Positions 1 to 9,772 of a stretch of 64,000 nt of DNA are shown here, piece after piece. How positions within the stretch are numbered: position 1 is the stretch's first letter; every line of letters starts with the position of its first letter. A program made the translations under genes and the position numbers. Below the pieces are notes generated by a model, which was given only the letters and a program-made list of their open reading frames with translations, ran no database searches and had not been told where the DNA came from. The DNA comes from Candidatus Lokiarchaeota archaeon (GTDB lineage: Archaea; Asgardarchaeota; Thorarchaeia; Thorarchaeales; Thorarchaeaceae): NCBI GenBank assembly GCA_014730275.1, contig WJIL01000117.1, forward strand, positions 1-64,000, in the 5' to 3' direction.

Positions 1-1238
1 CGTTGAGAAATCAGACATAACAAGGCAAAGAATTTTCGTCCCTCCCTGGCAATTGTTTCTATACGATCTTTTGGAATAGCGATTTCTCTGCGGCTTTCTG
101 GACAGAACTGGTGGGCTTCTTCCAAGACTAGTAGAAACGGTGGTATTCGTCCGGATCGTCTAAGATAGAGAAGCTCGTTAGCCAAGTAAGATACGAGGAT
201 TTGCTTCTTCTTCAGACTCACGAAGTCACTCAAGTCGATTAGTAGAAGTTTGCCGGGGCGGATTGCTTTCTCGATTCTGGGGGTGGGTTCTTTGCCAAAA
301 AGAGATGTATCGTCCAAATTGAGCAGCCATCCGATGAGGGCTTCTTTGGTGTTCGTATTGATATTATCGTCTTCTCGCACAGTTGTAATGACATCGCGGA
401 GTGTGTATCCGGATCGCGAATGACTGCGCATCCTAGAAATTACTTTGCGGAGTTCGCGTCGCTGAACAGAGCTCATTCCCGCAACAAGAGCCCCAATAGC
501 ATCAGCACTGAGAGAAATAACAGGGATTTGGAAGTGGGATGCTCGAATGTGCTCGATATCGAGGTCCAAATTAGATTTCCCAAGGTCATCTCCACTCATT
601 TCCTTCAGGTACGTATACTCGCCATGCACGTCAACAACTACAACAGCGAGTCTTCCTTCTTCTTTAGTTCGTGAGAGCAGCTCCTCGAGTAAGACTGAAA
701 CAAAGTACGATTTCCCAGCCCCACTCATTGCCAAGATTGCAAGATGCTTTGATAAAAGGCGGTTCATTGAAGGTACGAATTTGAGATCATGATGTCCAAG
801 CGTCCCAAGATTCAGGCCGTCCTCTTTGTCCAATTTGAGGAAGGCATTCAGTATATCTTCATCTACTCTTGTGACCGTGGCTCCTGGAGGAACTGCTGAA
901 TACGGACGAATTGCCCGGTTATCAGCCCAGAATCCGATTACCTGTGTTTGAGCTATTGTATATTGCCAACGATCGGTTGGAAACATAGAACGGAGTGACT
1001 GACCACGTGACTGGTATTCTCGTACAGCCTCAGCATGTTCGAAGTAACGATTTGTTCGCACCAAATCATGTACACGAGCTATCACCGTCACGCCTTCTTG
1101 CACAACAGAAGAAACAAATTCACCCCGCCGCACAGAGGGTGTTTCATCTTCAAGAACGAAATCAAAAGCATTAACGCTAGGGCCATTACTTGTGCAAACA
1201 ACGGTTCCAAGCTTTGTTTCTATAGGAGCGTAATCCAT
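1..1238 (-). CDS. herA: HerA-type DNA translocase ATPase, C-terminus beyond the window edge
   Basis: HerA is a hexameric DNA-pumping ATPase that works with NurA in DNA-end resection. The reading frame opens with ATG at 1238 and stays open to the window edge, giving about 412 residues without a stop. Residues 1-130 fit the N-terminal HAS-barrel region. A Walker A motif, AMSGAGKSY, lies near residues 170-178, followed by a hydrophobic strand ending in VVVVDVHGEY near 198-208, typical of the HerA family. The nurA stop codon is 1 bp upstream of this start, so the two genes form an operon and this one is translated second. The assignment rests on the Walker motif, HerA-like order and NurA linkage; the catalytic C-terminus is not visible. 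Confidence 0.88.
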   Translation of the reverse strand, partial: MDYAPIETKLGTVVCTSNGPSVNAFDFVLEDETPSVRRGEFVSSVVQEGVTVIARVHDLVRTNRYFEHAEAVREYQSRGQSLRSMFPTDRWQYTIAQTQVIGFWADNRAIRPYSAVPPGATVTRVDEDILNAFLKLDKEDGLNLGTLGHHDLKFVPSMNRLLSKHLAILAMSGAGKSYFVSVLLEELLSRTKEEGRLAVVVVDVHGEYTYLKEMSGDDLGKSNLDLDIEHIRASHFQIPVISLSADAIGALVAGMSSVQRRELRKVISRMRSHSRSGYTLRDVITTVREDDNINTNTKEALIGWLLNLDDTSLFGKEPTPRIEKAIRPGKLLLIDLSDFVSLKKKQILVSYLANELLYLRRSGRIPPFLLVLEEAHQFCPESRREIAIPKDRIETIAREGRKFFALLCLISQ

Positions 1239-1239
1239 C

Positions 1240-2400
1240 TTATGAACCTCCAAAGGGATTTCGAGAGCGGCGTCTGTTGAGTGTAGAGTAGGTAAGGCCC
1301 GATAGGGCGATAAGACGATCAACTATCAAATCAGTTTCCGATTTGCCTATTTTCGCTCGGGCATCAGCTTCTAGAATCGGTGTGGGTACACCATATTCGG
1401 GATGCTGCCACGAAAGCGGCAAAATGGCAGACAATGCTTTCTCCATCTTCTTCAAGTCATCATTTTCATTGAGAAGAATCTCAACTCGAATCGGTAAGTC
1501 ATTCCTTGCTGCTTTTAAATACGTGACCCAAATCGAAGAAGTCCAAGAAGATAAGGCGTGATTGTTATCTTTCCGTTCGTTCGTTATTTCTGCTGATAAC
1601 GGAAAGGCGAAAGTGCGTTCTCCTTCTTCGAGAAACGTATCAAGGAGATCACAATCTCTTGAAATTTTAAGCAACCATCTGTAGTCTACTCCTTCCATGA
1701 GCTCGAAAAGAGCAGGATCTTTGAGAAGATGAGGAAGGATTTCTCCAAGAGTCTTTACAATCCGTGTTGATCGACTATCTTTTACGATCCCCAACAGAAT
1801 TGTTCGCTTCTTGCTACTTTTATGGAAGAGCTGACGATAAAGCGCAGCAACTTCTTGGAATTTGGAATAAGCCAAAGATTTACGGTTGGGGCGGTCTCGA
1901 GGATGAAAAGAGAGGGACCCGTCCATAAGAACAAGATCTGCATGATACTCGTCAATTAGTCCAATGGCAACCTGTAGCTCACTTCGTATACGCTCAAGCG
2001 AGGCAATTTGATCCAGTTCTGAAGTTGATATTTTTTGCGTGAGAGGCCTAACTTCTGGATTTGGAAATGGCTGAGGGAAGAACTCAACATTTGGGCCTTC
2101 TTCGAATCCAAATCCAAATACTACACCAATTCCTCGAGTGAAAAGAAGATCCATTGAACGAAACCGTTTTCGAACTAACCCCCCATCAACACCTGCAACC
2201 TTAAGTCCTGAAAGACTAGTTGGTTTCACAGTATTGATTAGAACCGTTTCAGGAAGACCAGCAGAAACCGAAGGAAAACGAGCCAAATCAATATCATTCT
2301 TTATCTGATTCATGACCTCTCCGAAGGCTCTACGGGTTTTCTCGATCTGCTCTATCTCCTCGACTAAATCGGATAAAGCGCGATCAAGAGATTCATCCAT
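1240..2400 (-). CDS. nurA: NurA 5'-3' nuclease
   Basis: NurA is the nuclease partner of HerA; the complex resects DNA ends for homologous recombination alongside Mre11-Rad50. The 386-residue product has the expected metal-binding elements of the family: VDGG with Asp72, a second acidic motif LVLMDGS with Asp160, and a later GIVKDS segment near residue 207. The first 30 residues are predicted helical and highly charged. The gene starts 2 bp downstream of the pyrG stop on the same strand side and ends 1 bp before herA. Order nurA-herA with near-zero spacing is typical of archaeal resection operons. No truncation is visible. Confidence 0.87.
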   Translation of the reverse strand: MDESLDRALSDLVEEIEQIEKTRRAFGEVMNQIKNDIDLARFPSVSAGLPETVLINTVKPTSLSGLKVAGVDGGLVRKRFRSMDLLFTRGIGVVFGFGFEEGPNVEFFPQPFPNPEVRPLTQKISTSELDQIASLERIRSELQVAIGLIDEYHADLVLMDGSLSFHPRDRPNRKSLAYSKFQEVAALYRQLFHKSSKKRTILLGIVKDSRSTRIVKTLGEILPHLLKDPALFELMEGVDYRWLLKISRDCDLLDTFLEEGERTFAFPLSAEITNERKDNNHALSSWTSSIWVTYLKAARNDLPIRVEILLNENDDLKKMEKALSAILPLSWQHPEYGVPTPILEADARAKIGKSETDLIVDRLIALSGLTYSTLNRRRSRNPFGGS

Positions 2401-2402
2401 AG

Positions 2403-4079
2403 CTACTTGCCTCTCTTTTTCCTTTGTTCTAGCGCGGCCTTAATGAACTGAACGTATAGTGGATGCGGTTCATCGGGGCGAGATTTAAACTCAGGATGAT
2501 ACTGAACGCCAATCCAGAAAGGATGCTCATCTATCTCTATAGCGTTGATTATTCTACCAGTTCCATCATAAGCAGAAACCACCAAACCCTTGTTCTTCAT
2601 TTTATTCACATAACGGTCAATAAGATGGAATCGGTGCCGAAAACGCTCCCGCGTCCTTGATGTATTGTATACTTCGTGAAGATGAGTGCCTTCCACAATT
2701 CGCACCTCTTGGCCTCCAAGACGCATCGTTCCACCTTTGCTTTCAATTGATTTTTGTTCGTCCAAGAGATCTATTACGGGATAGAGACTTGCTTCATCTA
2801 CCTCCGTAGTATGAGCACCATCCCAGCCCATTACTTCCCTGGCAAAAGCGACTGTGCCCAACTGAGCACCATAGCAAATCCCTAGAAACGGCATTTTCGA
2901 TTCCAGCGCCACTGTAGCAGCATATATCATGCCTTCAACACCGCGTTCACCAAATCCAGGAGTCAATAGAACACCGTCTACCGAATCCAAATCTGATTCA
3001 ATAGATTCTTTGCCAGAACAATCTTCCGTCTCAATCCACTTCCTTTCAACCTTGGCACCGAGAGCAGCAGCTGCATGTGATAACGCGACATTTATGCTCT
3101 TGTATGAGTCGCTAAGTGTGGTGTATTTCCCAGGCATGCCAATTACGACCTTCTTTGTTGGCGTTTCAAAGGATTGGACCATTTCTCTCCACATATCTGT
3201 TTGAGGTTCCTTTTGTTCCATACCTAGATGATCTATGAGAATGTTTCCAAGATTCTGTTCCTCAAAGAATAATGGCAAACGATAGATTACGGGGATATCG
3301 GGATTTGAAATCACTCGGTCTTCAGATACATTGCAGAATAATGCAATTTTGCTCTTCTCGGGTTCACCCAATTCGCTTTCTGCCCTGCAGACTATCACGT
3401 CGGCTTGTAGACCTAATCCTTGAAGTGTGCGAACACTGTGCTGGGTAGGTTTTGTTTTGAATTCACCAGTAGATTGAAGAAAAGGGACAAGAGTAACGTG
3501 GACAAAGGCAACTCGATTTCTACCAACGTCAATAGCCAATTGTCTGACTGCTTCTAGAAATGGCATTGCTTCAATGTCACCAACAGTCCCCCCGATTTCC
3601 ACGAGTAGAACATCAGGAACTGGTTTCTTCCTAACTACATCCCATATTCGCGATTGGATTTGATCGGTTACATGGGGAATAATCTGAACGGTACGGCCTA
3701 AGAAACTGCCTTTTCGCTCACCTAAAATCACCGAAGTATAAATCTGTCCAGAGGTTATATTCTGTGAAGGGTGAACCTGCATACCTGTAAACCGTTCATA
3801 GGTGCCAAAATCTAGGTCGATTTCAGATATCTTAAATTCAAAATCGCCAGCTGGATTAAATATCCAGGGTTCGTCAGTAACAAAGACCTCGCCATGCTCA
3901 ATTGGATTAAGCGTTCCGGGGTCAATATTGAGATATGGATCGATTTTGATTATTCGAATATTGTAGTCTCTGAACTGAAACAGCTTCGCTAAAGACGCGG
4001 TTGTTACACCTTTACCAATTCCCGATAGTACTCCACCCGTTACGAATACGAAACGTGTTTCAAAGCTTTGATTACTCAA
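2403..4079 (-). CDS. pyrG: CTP synthase
   Basis: CTP synthase converts UTP to CTP using ATP and glutamine. The 558-residue protein has the usual two-domain layout. The N-terminal synthetase domain carries [16 protein letters not shown] near residue 16, a P-loop-like variant of the family signature, and the [11 protein letters not shown]-type segment. The C-terminal class I glutamine amidotransferase domain has the nucleophile motif GICYGAQ (usual form GICLGMQ) and the His-Glu pair in YHPEF near residue 535. Length is normal for the family. The ORF lies head of the nurA-herA run with 2 bp spacing, so the three genes may be co-transcribed. A 116-bp spacer separates it from the GTPase gene upstream. 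Confidence 0.96.
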   Translation of the reverse strand: MSNQSFETRFVFVTGGVLSGIGKGVTTASLAKLFQFRDYNIRIIKIDPYLNIDPGTLNPIEHGEVFVTDEPWIFNPAGDFEFKISEIDLDFGTYERFTGMQVHPSQNITSGQIYTSVILGERKGSFLGRTVQIIPHVTDQIQSRIWDVVRKKPVPDVLLVEIGGTVGDIEAMPFLEAVRQLAIDVGRNRVAFVHVTLVPFLQSTGEFKTKPTQHSVRTLQGLGLQADVIVCRAESELGEPEKSKIALFCNVSEDRVISNPDIPVIYRLPLFFEEQNLGNILIDHLGMEQKEPQTDMWREMVQSFETPTKKVVIGMPGKYTTLSDSYKSINVALSHAAAALGAKVERKWIETEDCSGKESIESDLDSVDGVLLTPGFGERGVEGMIYAATVALESKMPFLGICYGAQLGTVAFAREVMGWDGAHTTEVDEASLYPVIDLLDEQKSIESKGGTMRLGGQEVRIVEGTHLHEVYNTSRTRERFRHRFHLIDRYVNKMKNKGLVVSAYDGTGRIINAIEIDEHPFWIGVQYHPEFKSRPDEPHPLYVQFIKAALEQRKKRGK

Positions 4080-4195
4080 ACAAATATCCTCACATTCAGG
4101 GCAGGAATGTAGCTTCCCCGGTTTTACACTCGCAAACTCCTATTGCTGTTTAAGTTATTCGTTACTAGGTTATGCTCCAAACAATGTTTGCAACT

Positions 4196-4774
4196 CTAAC
4201 TAGGTGAAGCCAGTAAACTTGAACGCATAGCGCTATCAAAAATCATTCTGAATGCCTGCATAATATTTGTTCCATCAAGTGCAACACTATGTAGTACCTC
4301 AACTGAAGGAGGTATGCCAAGCTTACTTCGAAATTCTGTCTCATGCACAGTATCTGGCAAGTCTTGCTTATTCAAGCATATTACAATAGGAAGCGATTTG
4401 TTTTCCAGATTAAGCATTGAGTTGAGTTCATGCCAGCTTTCTAGATTTGCGTCTAGTAGATGCCTTTGTGAATCTGCAATGAAGATAAGACCGTCTGTTC
4501 CCACGAGGACAGTTTCTCTTGTAGATCTGTAGAAATCTTGTCCAGTAGCAGACCATATATGAGTATCAATTTTCCAATCATTCTCTAACAGAAATGGTAT
4601 GGAACCGTAATCGCAAAACATGGTTCGACCAACCGTATTTTCTATTGATGCGAGTTCATCAATATAGTCAAATGAAGAAAAAAGCCAACGGATTGCGGTT
4701 GTTTTGCCACTCATGGCAGGACCATAGAAAACAATTTTCAAAGATATCGTTTTTGAGCTATAATCAACAATCAC
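4196..4774 (-). CDS. Small Ras-superfamily GTPase, MglA/Arf-like
   Basis: The 192-residue protein has G-domain motifs in order: G1 GPAMSGKT at residues 18-25, a G2 Thr near 48-51, G3-like WSATGQD at 74-80, G4 NKQD at 135-138 and a SVALDG segment in the G5 place. The 'YGPxxSGKT' opening and the GQ in switch II resemble bacterial MglA and eukaryotic Arf/Rag-type GTPases, which are unusually abundant in Asgard archaea. There is no CAAX box or obvious N-terminal glycine for lipidation. It is last in an operon with a roadblock-domain protein and an unknown protein; roadblock proteins commonly act as partners or activating proteins of this GTPase class. The specific cellular process is unknown. Confidence 0.85.
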   Translation of the reverse strand: MIVDYSSKTISLKIVFYGPAMSGKTTAIRWLFSSFDYIDELASIENTVGRTMFCDYGSIPFLLENDWKIDTHIWSATGQDFYRSTRETVLVGTDGLIFIADSQRHLLDANLESWHELNSMLNLENKSLPIVICLNKQDLPDTVHETEFRSKLGIPPSVEVLHSVALDGTNIMQAFRMIFDSAMRSSLLASPS

Positions 4775-4804
4775 TTCTGTATCACCATATCCATTGTTTT
4801 GTGT

Positions 4805-5722
4805 TTATCCGCCCCACATGCTATCGACCCAAGCACCGAGACCAGAGAATCGCCCGTTTCTTACACAGTCAGTGAAGTCTTCATGCCACTCTGCATGTAT
4901 TAGCTGTAGAAGTGAATCTATGTCACCATCTTCCCAACCAATTGCCTCACAAAGGCTTCTGTAATTGAGAGTTGTAGGAGCACCTAGCTCCCTAGCAAGT
5001 CTAACTCTAGAAAGTATTGTAGCTGCTCGTCGTGCAGCATGAATGTACTTGTTTACCTCCTCATCAAATACATCACTTGTCAGTTTCTCCGCCTCATCCT
5101 CCAATTCCAAGACGATTCGCATTATATGATCGGACACATTCAAGTCACGGAGAGACTTGCTAAGCAATCTACGAATTCGCTCAAGAGATTGACTCCTCTT
5201 GAGGGTTATTTTCTTCACAATACTCCTTTCGAGCTCCAAATTGCCTTTGGGAGGGCGCGCAAGCGAGAAGGACATAACAGAGGGGGATTTCACTAAGAGT
5301 GTTCCAATGTTGCCGCAGTATTCCAACGCTTTCGTCTCAATAATTGAGACCGCATTCTTAGCGTGTGATTCAGTAACCGAATTTGACATAGGAACTGCGA
5401 TAATCCAACTTGAGAAATTGGATATCCGTTCAATCATTAAGCCGATATTACAGGAGAAACAACAGAAAATGCTCCGGTCTACATGAGAATTATGTTTTTC
5501 CTCCGTCCAAACAGCCTGGAGTTCATCTTGGGTAGTGAAGTGGCGCCAAAAAACCATCTGGTGGCGCTGTGGACAAAGTAACGCTAGACTTGATACCAAA
5601 TCGTCAAGCAATGCGGTATCTAGACCGCGTACCAATAAGGGAATTCTATTGAGAATAGTATTGAGTACCTGGGGAAACTGCTCATCGAGAATCTCAATTA
5701 GTTGCATCACAGAATAGGTCAT
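4805..5722 (-). CDS. Unknown protein of a GTPase/roadblock operon
   Basis: I do not recognise this 305-residue protein. It is soluble, with no signal peptide or membrane segment. The N-terminal 60 residues look helical (MQLIEILDEQFPQVL onward); there is a Cys cluster near residues 87-90 (FCCFSC) inside a beta-rich middle; residues 165-240 are strongly helical and charged, suggestive of a coiled coil; the end is Trp-rich (AWVDSMWGG). Its start overlaps the stop of the upstream roadblock gene as TAATG, implying translational coupling, and the GTPase gene follows after 30 bp. The fixed three-gene context suggests an effector or regulator of the GTPase, but that is only inference. Confidence 0.7.
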   Translation of the reverse strand: MTYSVMQLIEILDEQFPQVLNTILNRIPLLVRGLDTALLDDLVSSLALLCPQRHQMVFWRHFTTQDELQAVWTEEKHNSHVDRSIFCCFSCNIGLMIERISNFSSWIIAVPMSNSVTESHAKNAVSIIETKALEYCGNIGTLLVKSPSVMSFSLARPPKGNLELERSIVKKITLKRSQSLERIRRLLSKSLRDLNVSDHIMRIVLELEDEAEKLTSDVFDEEVNKYIHAARRAATILSRVRLARELGAPTTLNYRSLCEAIGWEDGDIDSLLQLIHAEWHEDFTDCVRNGRFSGLGAWVDSMWGG

Positions 5723-6666
5723 TAGTCTCGCCTCGCCACCGTTAATTCACTATCGGGCCTCTTAGAGAAAAGCAAATCACGCAAGTCATCAGGTAGCGAG
5801 GGACTAGAAACAGATGCAGATTTCAAAGCTCGTCTGAGTTCCGCAATGTAATGCTTCAGAAGCAGTCGCATAAGACCAAGCTTCTGGCTTTCTTTTGAGA
5901 CCCAGAGACTGAAGACACCATGGGGAACATCGTAGATGAAGTGACGCCGATTGTTTGTTTCACAAAGAACTGTATGGAGTTTGCTATTTCTCAATGTACG
6001 AATAACCTGTTCTGAAGTATCATGTAGGGCAAAAGACATCGCAGCAAGCCGATCGCTTGTGAAACCATCAAGTGATATCCGAACACCTCCACTTAGGGCA
6101 AGGAAAGTGGATTGGACATCCGAGATATTATCATGTACTTGTGCAAGAATAGCTCTTAGCTCAGAAGTCTGCCTCCTTGTCAACGAAATAACTTCCCGGC
6201 TAATCTGTTGCGTATCTTTCCGTCCTTCAGCAACCGAGAATCCCCGAAGTACATGTTTTGTTTCCTCTGAGCTAAAAGACCGCAAAGGGGGAAGAGAGCC
6301 GCTCATTTGCTCATTCAAAAGATAGGATATTCGAGAGAGCGTGCTACGCATTTCAATAAACAGGGCAGCCAAATTGACTCTTGGTGCAGTCGTAATGGTC
6401 AAGAAGTAATTGGGAGTCCGAGGGAGGGCGGCTAGGAAAACTTTGGAAGTATCTGATTCCATCAATAGGTACTTGAAATCACGGTGAACTAGCTTAACAA
6501 CACCAAATATCCCACACGCTGCAGAAGCTACTGCGAACACCTCATCCTTGCTAAACCAAATGCCAGCACTCGCTACTGGTAAGCCGTCCTTCTGTATAAG
6601 GACAACATTTTCCACACCAGTAATTGAGCGAATATCCTGCAGTGAATCGTTGAGTTCGTCAGTCAC
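5722..6666 (-). CDS. Roadblock/LC7-domain protein
   Basis: The first 110 residues match the roadblock/LC7 fold: an initial helix (LNDSLQDIRSITGVE), then a strand VVLIQKDGLPVAS with the characteristic 'DGLPVAS' turn, then KDEVFAVASAACGIFG and a second sheet, FKYLLME...KVFLAALP. Such domains pair with Ras-like GTPases (MglB with MglA, MAPKAPK-scaffold p14/MP1 with Rag). The remaining 200 residues are not recognised and contain several helices and a Ser-rich tail, so this is a roadblock domain fused to an extra module. It is first in the operon with the 305-residue protein and the GTPase. Membrane segments are absent. Confidence 0.72.
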   Translation of the reverse strand: MTDELNDSLQDIRSITGVENVVLIQKDGLPVASAGIWFSKDEVFAVASAACGIFGVVKLVHRDFKYLLMESDTSKVFLAALPRTPNYFLTITTAPRVNLAALFIEMRSTLSRISYLLNEQMSGSLPPLRSFSSEETKHVLRGFSVAEGRKDTQQISREVISLTRRQTSELRAILAQVHDNISDVQSTFLALSGGVRISLDGFTSDRLAAMSFALHDTSEQVIRTLRNSKLHTVLCETNNRRHFIYDVPHGVFSLWVSKESQKLGLMRLLLKHYIAELRRALKSASVSSPSLPDDLRDLLFSKRPDSELTVARRD

Positions 6667-6716
6667 AATATGGGCCCCTAACTATTGGATAGTTCAAAGT
6701 AGATTTTCCTACAGAA

Positions 6717-6728
6717 GTATTTAAGCTC
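6717..6728 (-). promoter_or_regulatory. TATA-type promoter of the roadblock-GTPase operon
   Basis: On the minus strand this reads GAGCTTAAATAC, a good archaeal BRE-TATA. It lies about 55 bp upstream of the roadblock start codon, which predicts a leader of roughly 30 nt. Confidence 0.5.
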
Positions 6729-6832
6729 CGACAGGAAGAAGTATCAATTGGAAAACTATCCTTTGACATGAAGGTTTCAAAATAAACGCATACAAAGATG
6801 CCAGATACTAGCTAATCCGGAGCGATGTTCAG

Positions 6833-8128
6833 TTACATATGAATCAGAGCAGCATCCGGCACCTCTTGAAAGATTTCTCTGGCAGCTTGACCTACTTTTG
6901 TTCTATGTTCGTCTGTGGTATATACGCGGATTACATCAAGATATACCTTCATCATCTCCGCAATATTCGAATAATCGGACAGATTACGAGAATGCCGCTT
7001 TCCGTCTATCAATTCGAAGATACTTACTTCCATAGGATCCAATTGATGGGGGTTATAAGGTACTGAAGGTAGTGTAGGTACATCAACGATTACTTGTGAA
7101 GGCGAAATATCGGCATTTGAAGCGATTTCTTGTTCTATACTTCCTCGAACTTTTGGTTTTGTCAGAATCTTGGAGACAAAATGGTCTTTTGTATGCAAAA
7201 CTTTCTCAAATGCAGATTTATACAAAATACGATTGTCTAGAAGATCCACAAGTTCTGAAGCCTCTTGAGCTGCAGGTGAAGTGTTTTCATCAATACGACG
7301 AATCTGAGATAATACAGAATAGTCATGGAGTCGTAAGAATTCATTAGGTGTAGAGAAACTCGTTAGATTGAGGATGCGATCGGCAGCCTTCATCATTTGT
7401 ATAAGCATAATCTCAACACTTCGAACGGTCTTGTGATAATACACATTTAGAAACATTTCATATCTTGCTACTAGGAATGATTCCAAGGCACCTCTAGCAG
7501 CCAAATCAAATTCAATCATACCTTTGTCCGAAACGAATATACTATTAGCTAGTCGGTAGATGTCAACAAGTCCATAATTAACTCCACAGTAGAAGGAGTC
7601 ACGTATTAGATAGTCCATCTTGTCGGAATCTACTTGACCTGCAACAATGCCGCTAAGAACTGCATCTATCTTGTTATTCGCGCGACCACGTACTAAATCA
7701 CAGATTCGGTCTTTGGAAGCAGTGCTCTCATCTAAAATGTCTGCAATTTCGCTCTCTCTTATCAGCCATTCTGTAACATCTTCATGATTTAACTCGCGCT
7801 TCTCACCAAGTACTTCTTCGAATACATGGCTAAATGGGCCATGTCCCAAGTCATGAAGAAGTGCAGCTATCCGGACATCTTGGAGTGTATCCTCAGGAAT
7901 GCCCATTTGGCTGATGATTCTTCTACCAATGCGGCCTGCTATGTACATCACACCTAATGAATGACTGAAACGGGTATGCTCTGCGGTGGGATAGACAAAG
8001 TGACCTCCCGAAAGCTGCTTTACAAATCTAAGCCGCTGAAAAGCAACGGTATCGATGATTTCAGCTTCAGTAGCTGTGAGACTAATAAAACCATGAACAG
8101 GATCGTTAATATCAATATCAAACTCCAA
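6833..8128 (-). CDS. HD-domain phosphohydrolase (dGTPase/SAMHD1-like)
   Basis: The 431-residue protein has the HD-superfamily metal ligands in order: a first His in EHTRFSHSLG near residue 50, the HD pair in LLHDLGHGPFSH near 91-101, and a distal Asp in QVDSDKMDYLIRDS near 165. The opening DPVHGFISLTATEAEIIDTVAFQRL is typical of the COG1078 group of predicted dNTP/phosphohydrolases related to SAMHD1. The likely reaction is hydrolysis of nucleotides, but the substrate cannot be read from the sequence. It starts 15 bp after the stop of the XRE regulator gene on the same strand, so the pair is probably co-transcribed. Length is normal. Confidence 0.85.
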   Translation of the reverse strand: MEFDIDINDPVHGFISLTATEAEIIDTVAFQRLRFVKQLSGGHFVYPTAEHTRFSHSLGVMYIAGRIGRRIISQMGIPEDTLQDVRIAALLHDLGHGPFSHVFEEVLGEKRELNHEDVTEWLIRESEIADILDESTASKDRICDLVRGRANNKIDAVLSGIVAGQVDSDKMDYLIRDSFYCGVNYGLVDIYRLANSIFVSDKGMIEFDLAARGALESFLVARYEMFLNVYYHKTVRSVEIMLIQMMKAADRILNLTSFSTPNEFLRLHDYSVLSQIRRIDENTSPAAQEASELVDLLDNRILYKSAFEKVLHTKDHFVSKILTKPKVRGSIEQEIASNADISPSQVIVDVPTLPSVPYNPHQLDPMEVSIFELIDGKRHSRNLSDYSNIAEMMKVYLDVIRVYTTDEHRTKVGQAAREIFQEVPDAALIHM

Positions 8129-8143
8129 TTTGTAGAGTTCCTC

Positions 8144-8887
8144 CTAGAGCTTGGGCTCAAAAGATCTTATGTTCCTTATCAGAGCCTCCGTTGTTTCTAG
8201 CTCGGATATGCACAAAGGAACATGAATGCTGTCTGCGATTCTGACCGCCAAAGGATCTAATTCTTCTACTCCTTGGATGACAACAACTGCAGGTTTCACT
8301 GCTACCGATGTACCTATTTGGCTTGCCTTTATGGCTACCATCGGAGATCTCCCAGTAGAGACATTGGTAAGAATAGCTGCTCTCTGCGTAGTGCCACCAT
8401 ACAAACGGAGTAATTGTTTGGGAGTAAGATTAACTATTGCCTTTACGCTATCCAAAGCTGTGTACCCATATATATCACGATCGAGTAGGTTGCTATGAGT
8501 TAAGATTTTACAATCCAATTGATTCACTAATAGTCTGGCGGGAATAGGAAAACCAAATTCACGACTGTCTAGAAGAGCATCAGAAGCAATCTCTGGAGCT
8601 AAGAGCTTTTTAAAAGCTAATGCAATCCGGCTACCATTTTCTGCATCAATTTCAAGGAGACCCTCAACGAATCTGCGTATGGTGTCAACACGCGGAGATT
8701 TTCGCCGCCCACTTTCATAATCACTAATGACTGATGGGGAAACATCCAGATGTTCTGCAAGGCTTTTCTGGGAAATCTGAAATTTCTCTCGCCACCGTTT
8801 CATTACTGCACCAGGGTTATTTTCAGCTAGACATATTTCCCCGGCCATTGCTTCAGCCAATCGATGCAGTGAGTCTCCCGGTTCCAT
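8144..8887 (-). CDS. XRE-family transcriptional regulator with C-terminal effector-like domain
   Basis: Residues 30-85 form a lambda-repressor-type helix-turn-helix: MKRWREKFQISQKSLAEHL followed by SPSVISDYESGRRKSPRV. The remaining 160 residues form a second domain with strands such as AAILTNVSTGRSPMVAIKAS and VAVKPAVVVIQGVEELDP, resembling the archaeal COG1709 group of predicted regulators. Such a layout suggests a ligand-sensing repressor or activator, but no ligand can be named. It precedes the HD phosphohydrolase by 15 bp, and it is divergent from the GPN-loop GTPase gene, so it could control either side. Length 247 residues; ATG start at 8887. Confidence 0.82.
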   Translation of the reverse strand: MEPGDSLHRLAEAMAGEICLAENNPGAVMKRWREKFQISQKSLAEHLDVSPSVISDYESGRRKSPRVDTIRRFVEGLLEIDAENGSRIALAFKKLLAPEIASDALLDSREFGFPIPARLLVNQLDCKILTHSNLLDRDIYGYTALDSVKAIVNLTPKQLLRLYGGTTQRAAILTNVSTGRSPMVAIKASQIGTSVAVKPAVVVIQGVEELDPLAVRIADSIHVPLCISELETTEALIRNIRSFEPKL

Positions 8888-8998
8888 GATAATTAACAGA
8901 AGCTGTATTCACATAAGACTTTTGTAGTAGAAAGAGGGGAGATTTGCCAACCGAAGAACTCAAAGAGGTATCAGAGATTCGTCATCTTGGTTTTGTTG

Positions 8999-9769
8999 AT
9001 GCTCTGGACATTCATTGTCGGTACAGCGGGTTCAGGAAAGTCTCTGTTAGCAGCATCCATGGAAAAATGGCTAACATCTTCTGAAATGAGTGTGACCGTA
9101 GTAAATCTGGATCCAGGCGTTGAATCTCCACCCTACACCAGCGACGTTGATATTCGTGAGTATGTAGATTACTGGGAGTTGATGGACAAGTTCAACTTAG
9201 GGCCAAACGGTGGCCTTGTAGCTTCAATAGATATGGCGGTAAATCAGATTGAAGATTTTAGGCAAGAGATACTGGATATGGGGCGGGACTATGTTATTGT
9301 AGACTGTCCCGGCCAGATGGAGCTTTTCGCATATCGAAATTCCGGCCCGCTGATGGTTTCCAGTTTGAAAGGTCAGGATATTGGTCTCTCACTCTATCTG
9401 TTAGATTCGAATATTGCTCGAACTCCAAAGGGTTACTTATCTTCTATATTGCTTGGCGTATCGATTAACATCCGTTTTGGTCTTCCTCAGTTGAACGTAC
9501 TTAGTAAACCAGATATTCTCACGAAGGAAGAAGTTGACCGAATAGTAGAATGGTCAAGCAACCAATTCGTATTGGAAGAGGCCGTTGATGCCACCACGCA
9601 GGGCCTAGTACGTCAATACTCCAGATCCATACTGAGGCTTCTTGATGATACACAGCGGGGAGCAACCGTCATTCCGGTCTCTGGGAAAATGATGACCGGG
9701 ATGGAGCATCTTTATGGGGAAATGCAGCGAATATTCGCTGGAGGGGAAGACTACAGTCCAGGATGGTAA
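8999..9769 (+). CDS. GPN-loop GTPase
   Basis: This is a GPN-loop GTPase, a family whose eukaryotic members help assemble RNA polymerase II. The P-loop is GTAGSGKS near residue 8; the diagnostic Gly-Pro-Asn motif sits in LGPNGG near residue 62; NLDPGVE follows the P-loop as in all members; and the guanine-specificity segment is NVLSKPD. I place the start at ATG 8999, giving 256 residues with the family-typical short lead to the P-loop; an in-frame TTG at 8987 would add four residues. It is followed after 3 bp by the Trm-G10 gene, so the two are an operon. No truncation. Confidence 0.88.
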   Translation: MLWTFIVGTAGSGKSLLAASMEKWLTSSEMSVTVVNLDPGVESPPYTSDVDIREYVDYWELMDKFNLGPNGGLVASIDMAVNQIEDFRQEILDMGRDYVIVDCPGQMELFAYRNSGPLMVSSLKGQDIGLSLYLLDSNIARTPKGYLSSILLGVSINIRFGLPQLNVLSKPDILTKEEVDRIVEWSSNQFVLEEAVDATTQGLVRQYSRSILRLLDDTQRGATVIPVSGKMMTGMEHLYGEMQRIFAGGEDYSPGW

Positions 9770-9772
9770 GGT

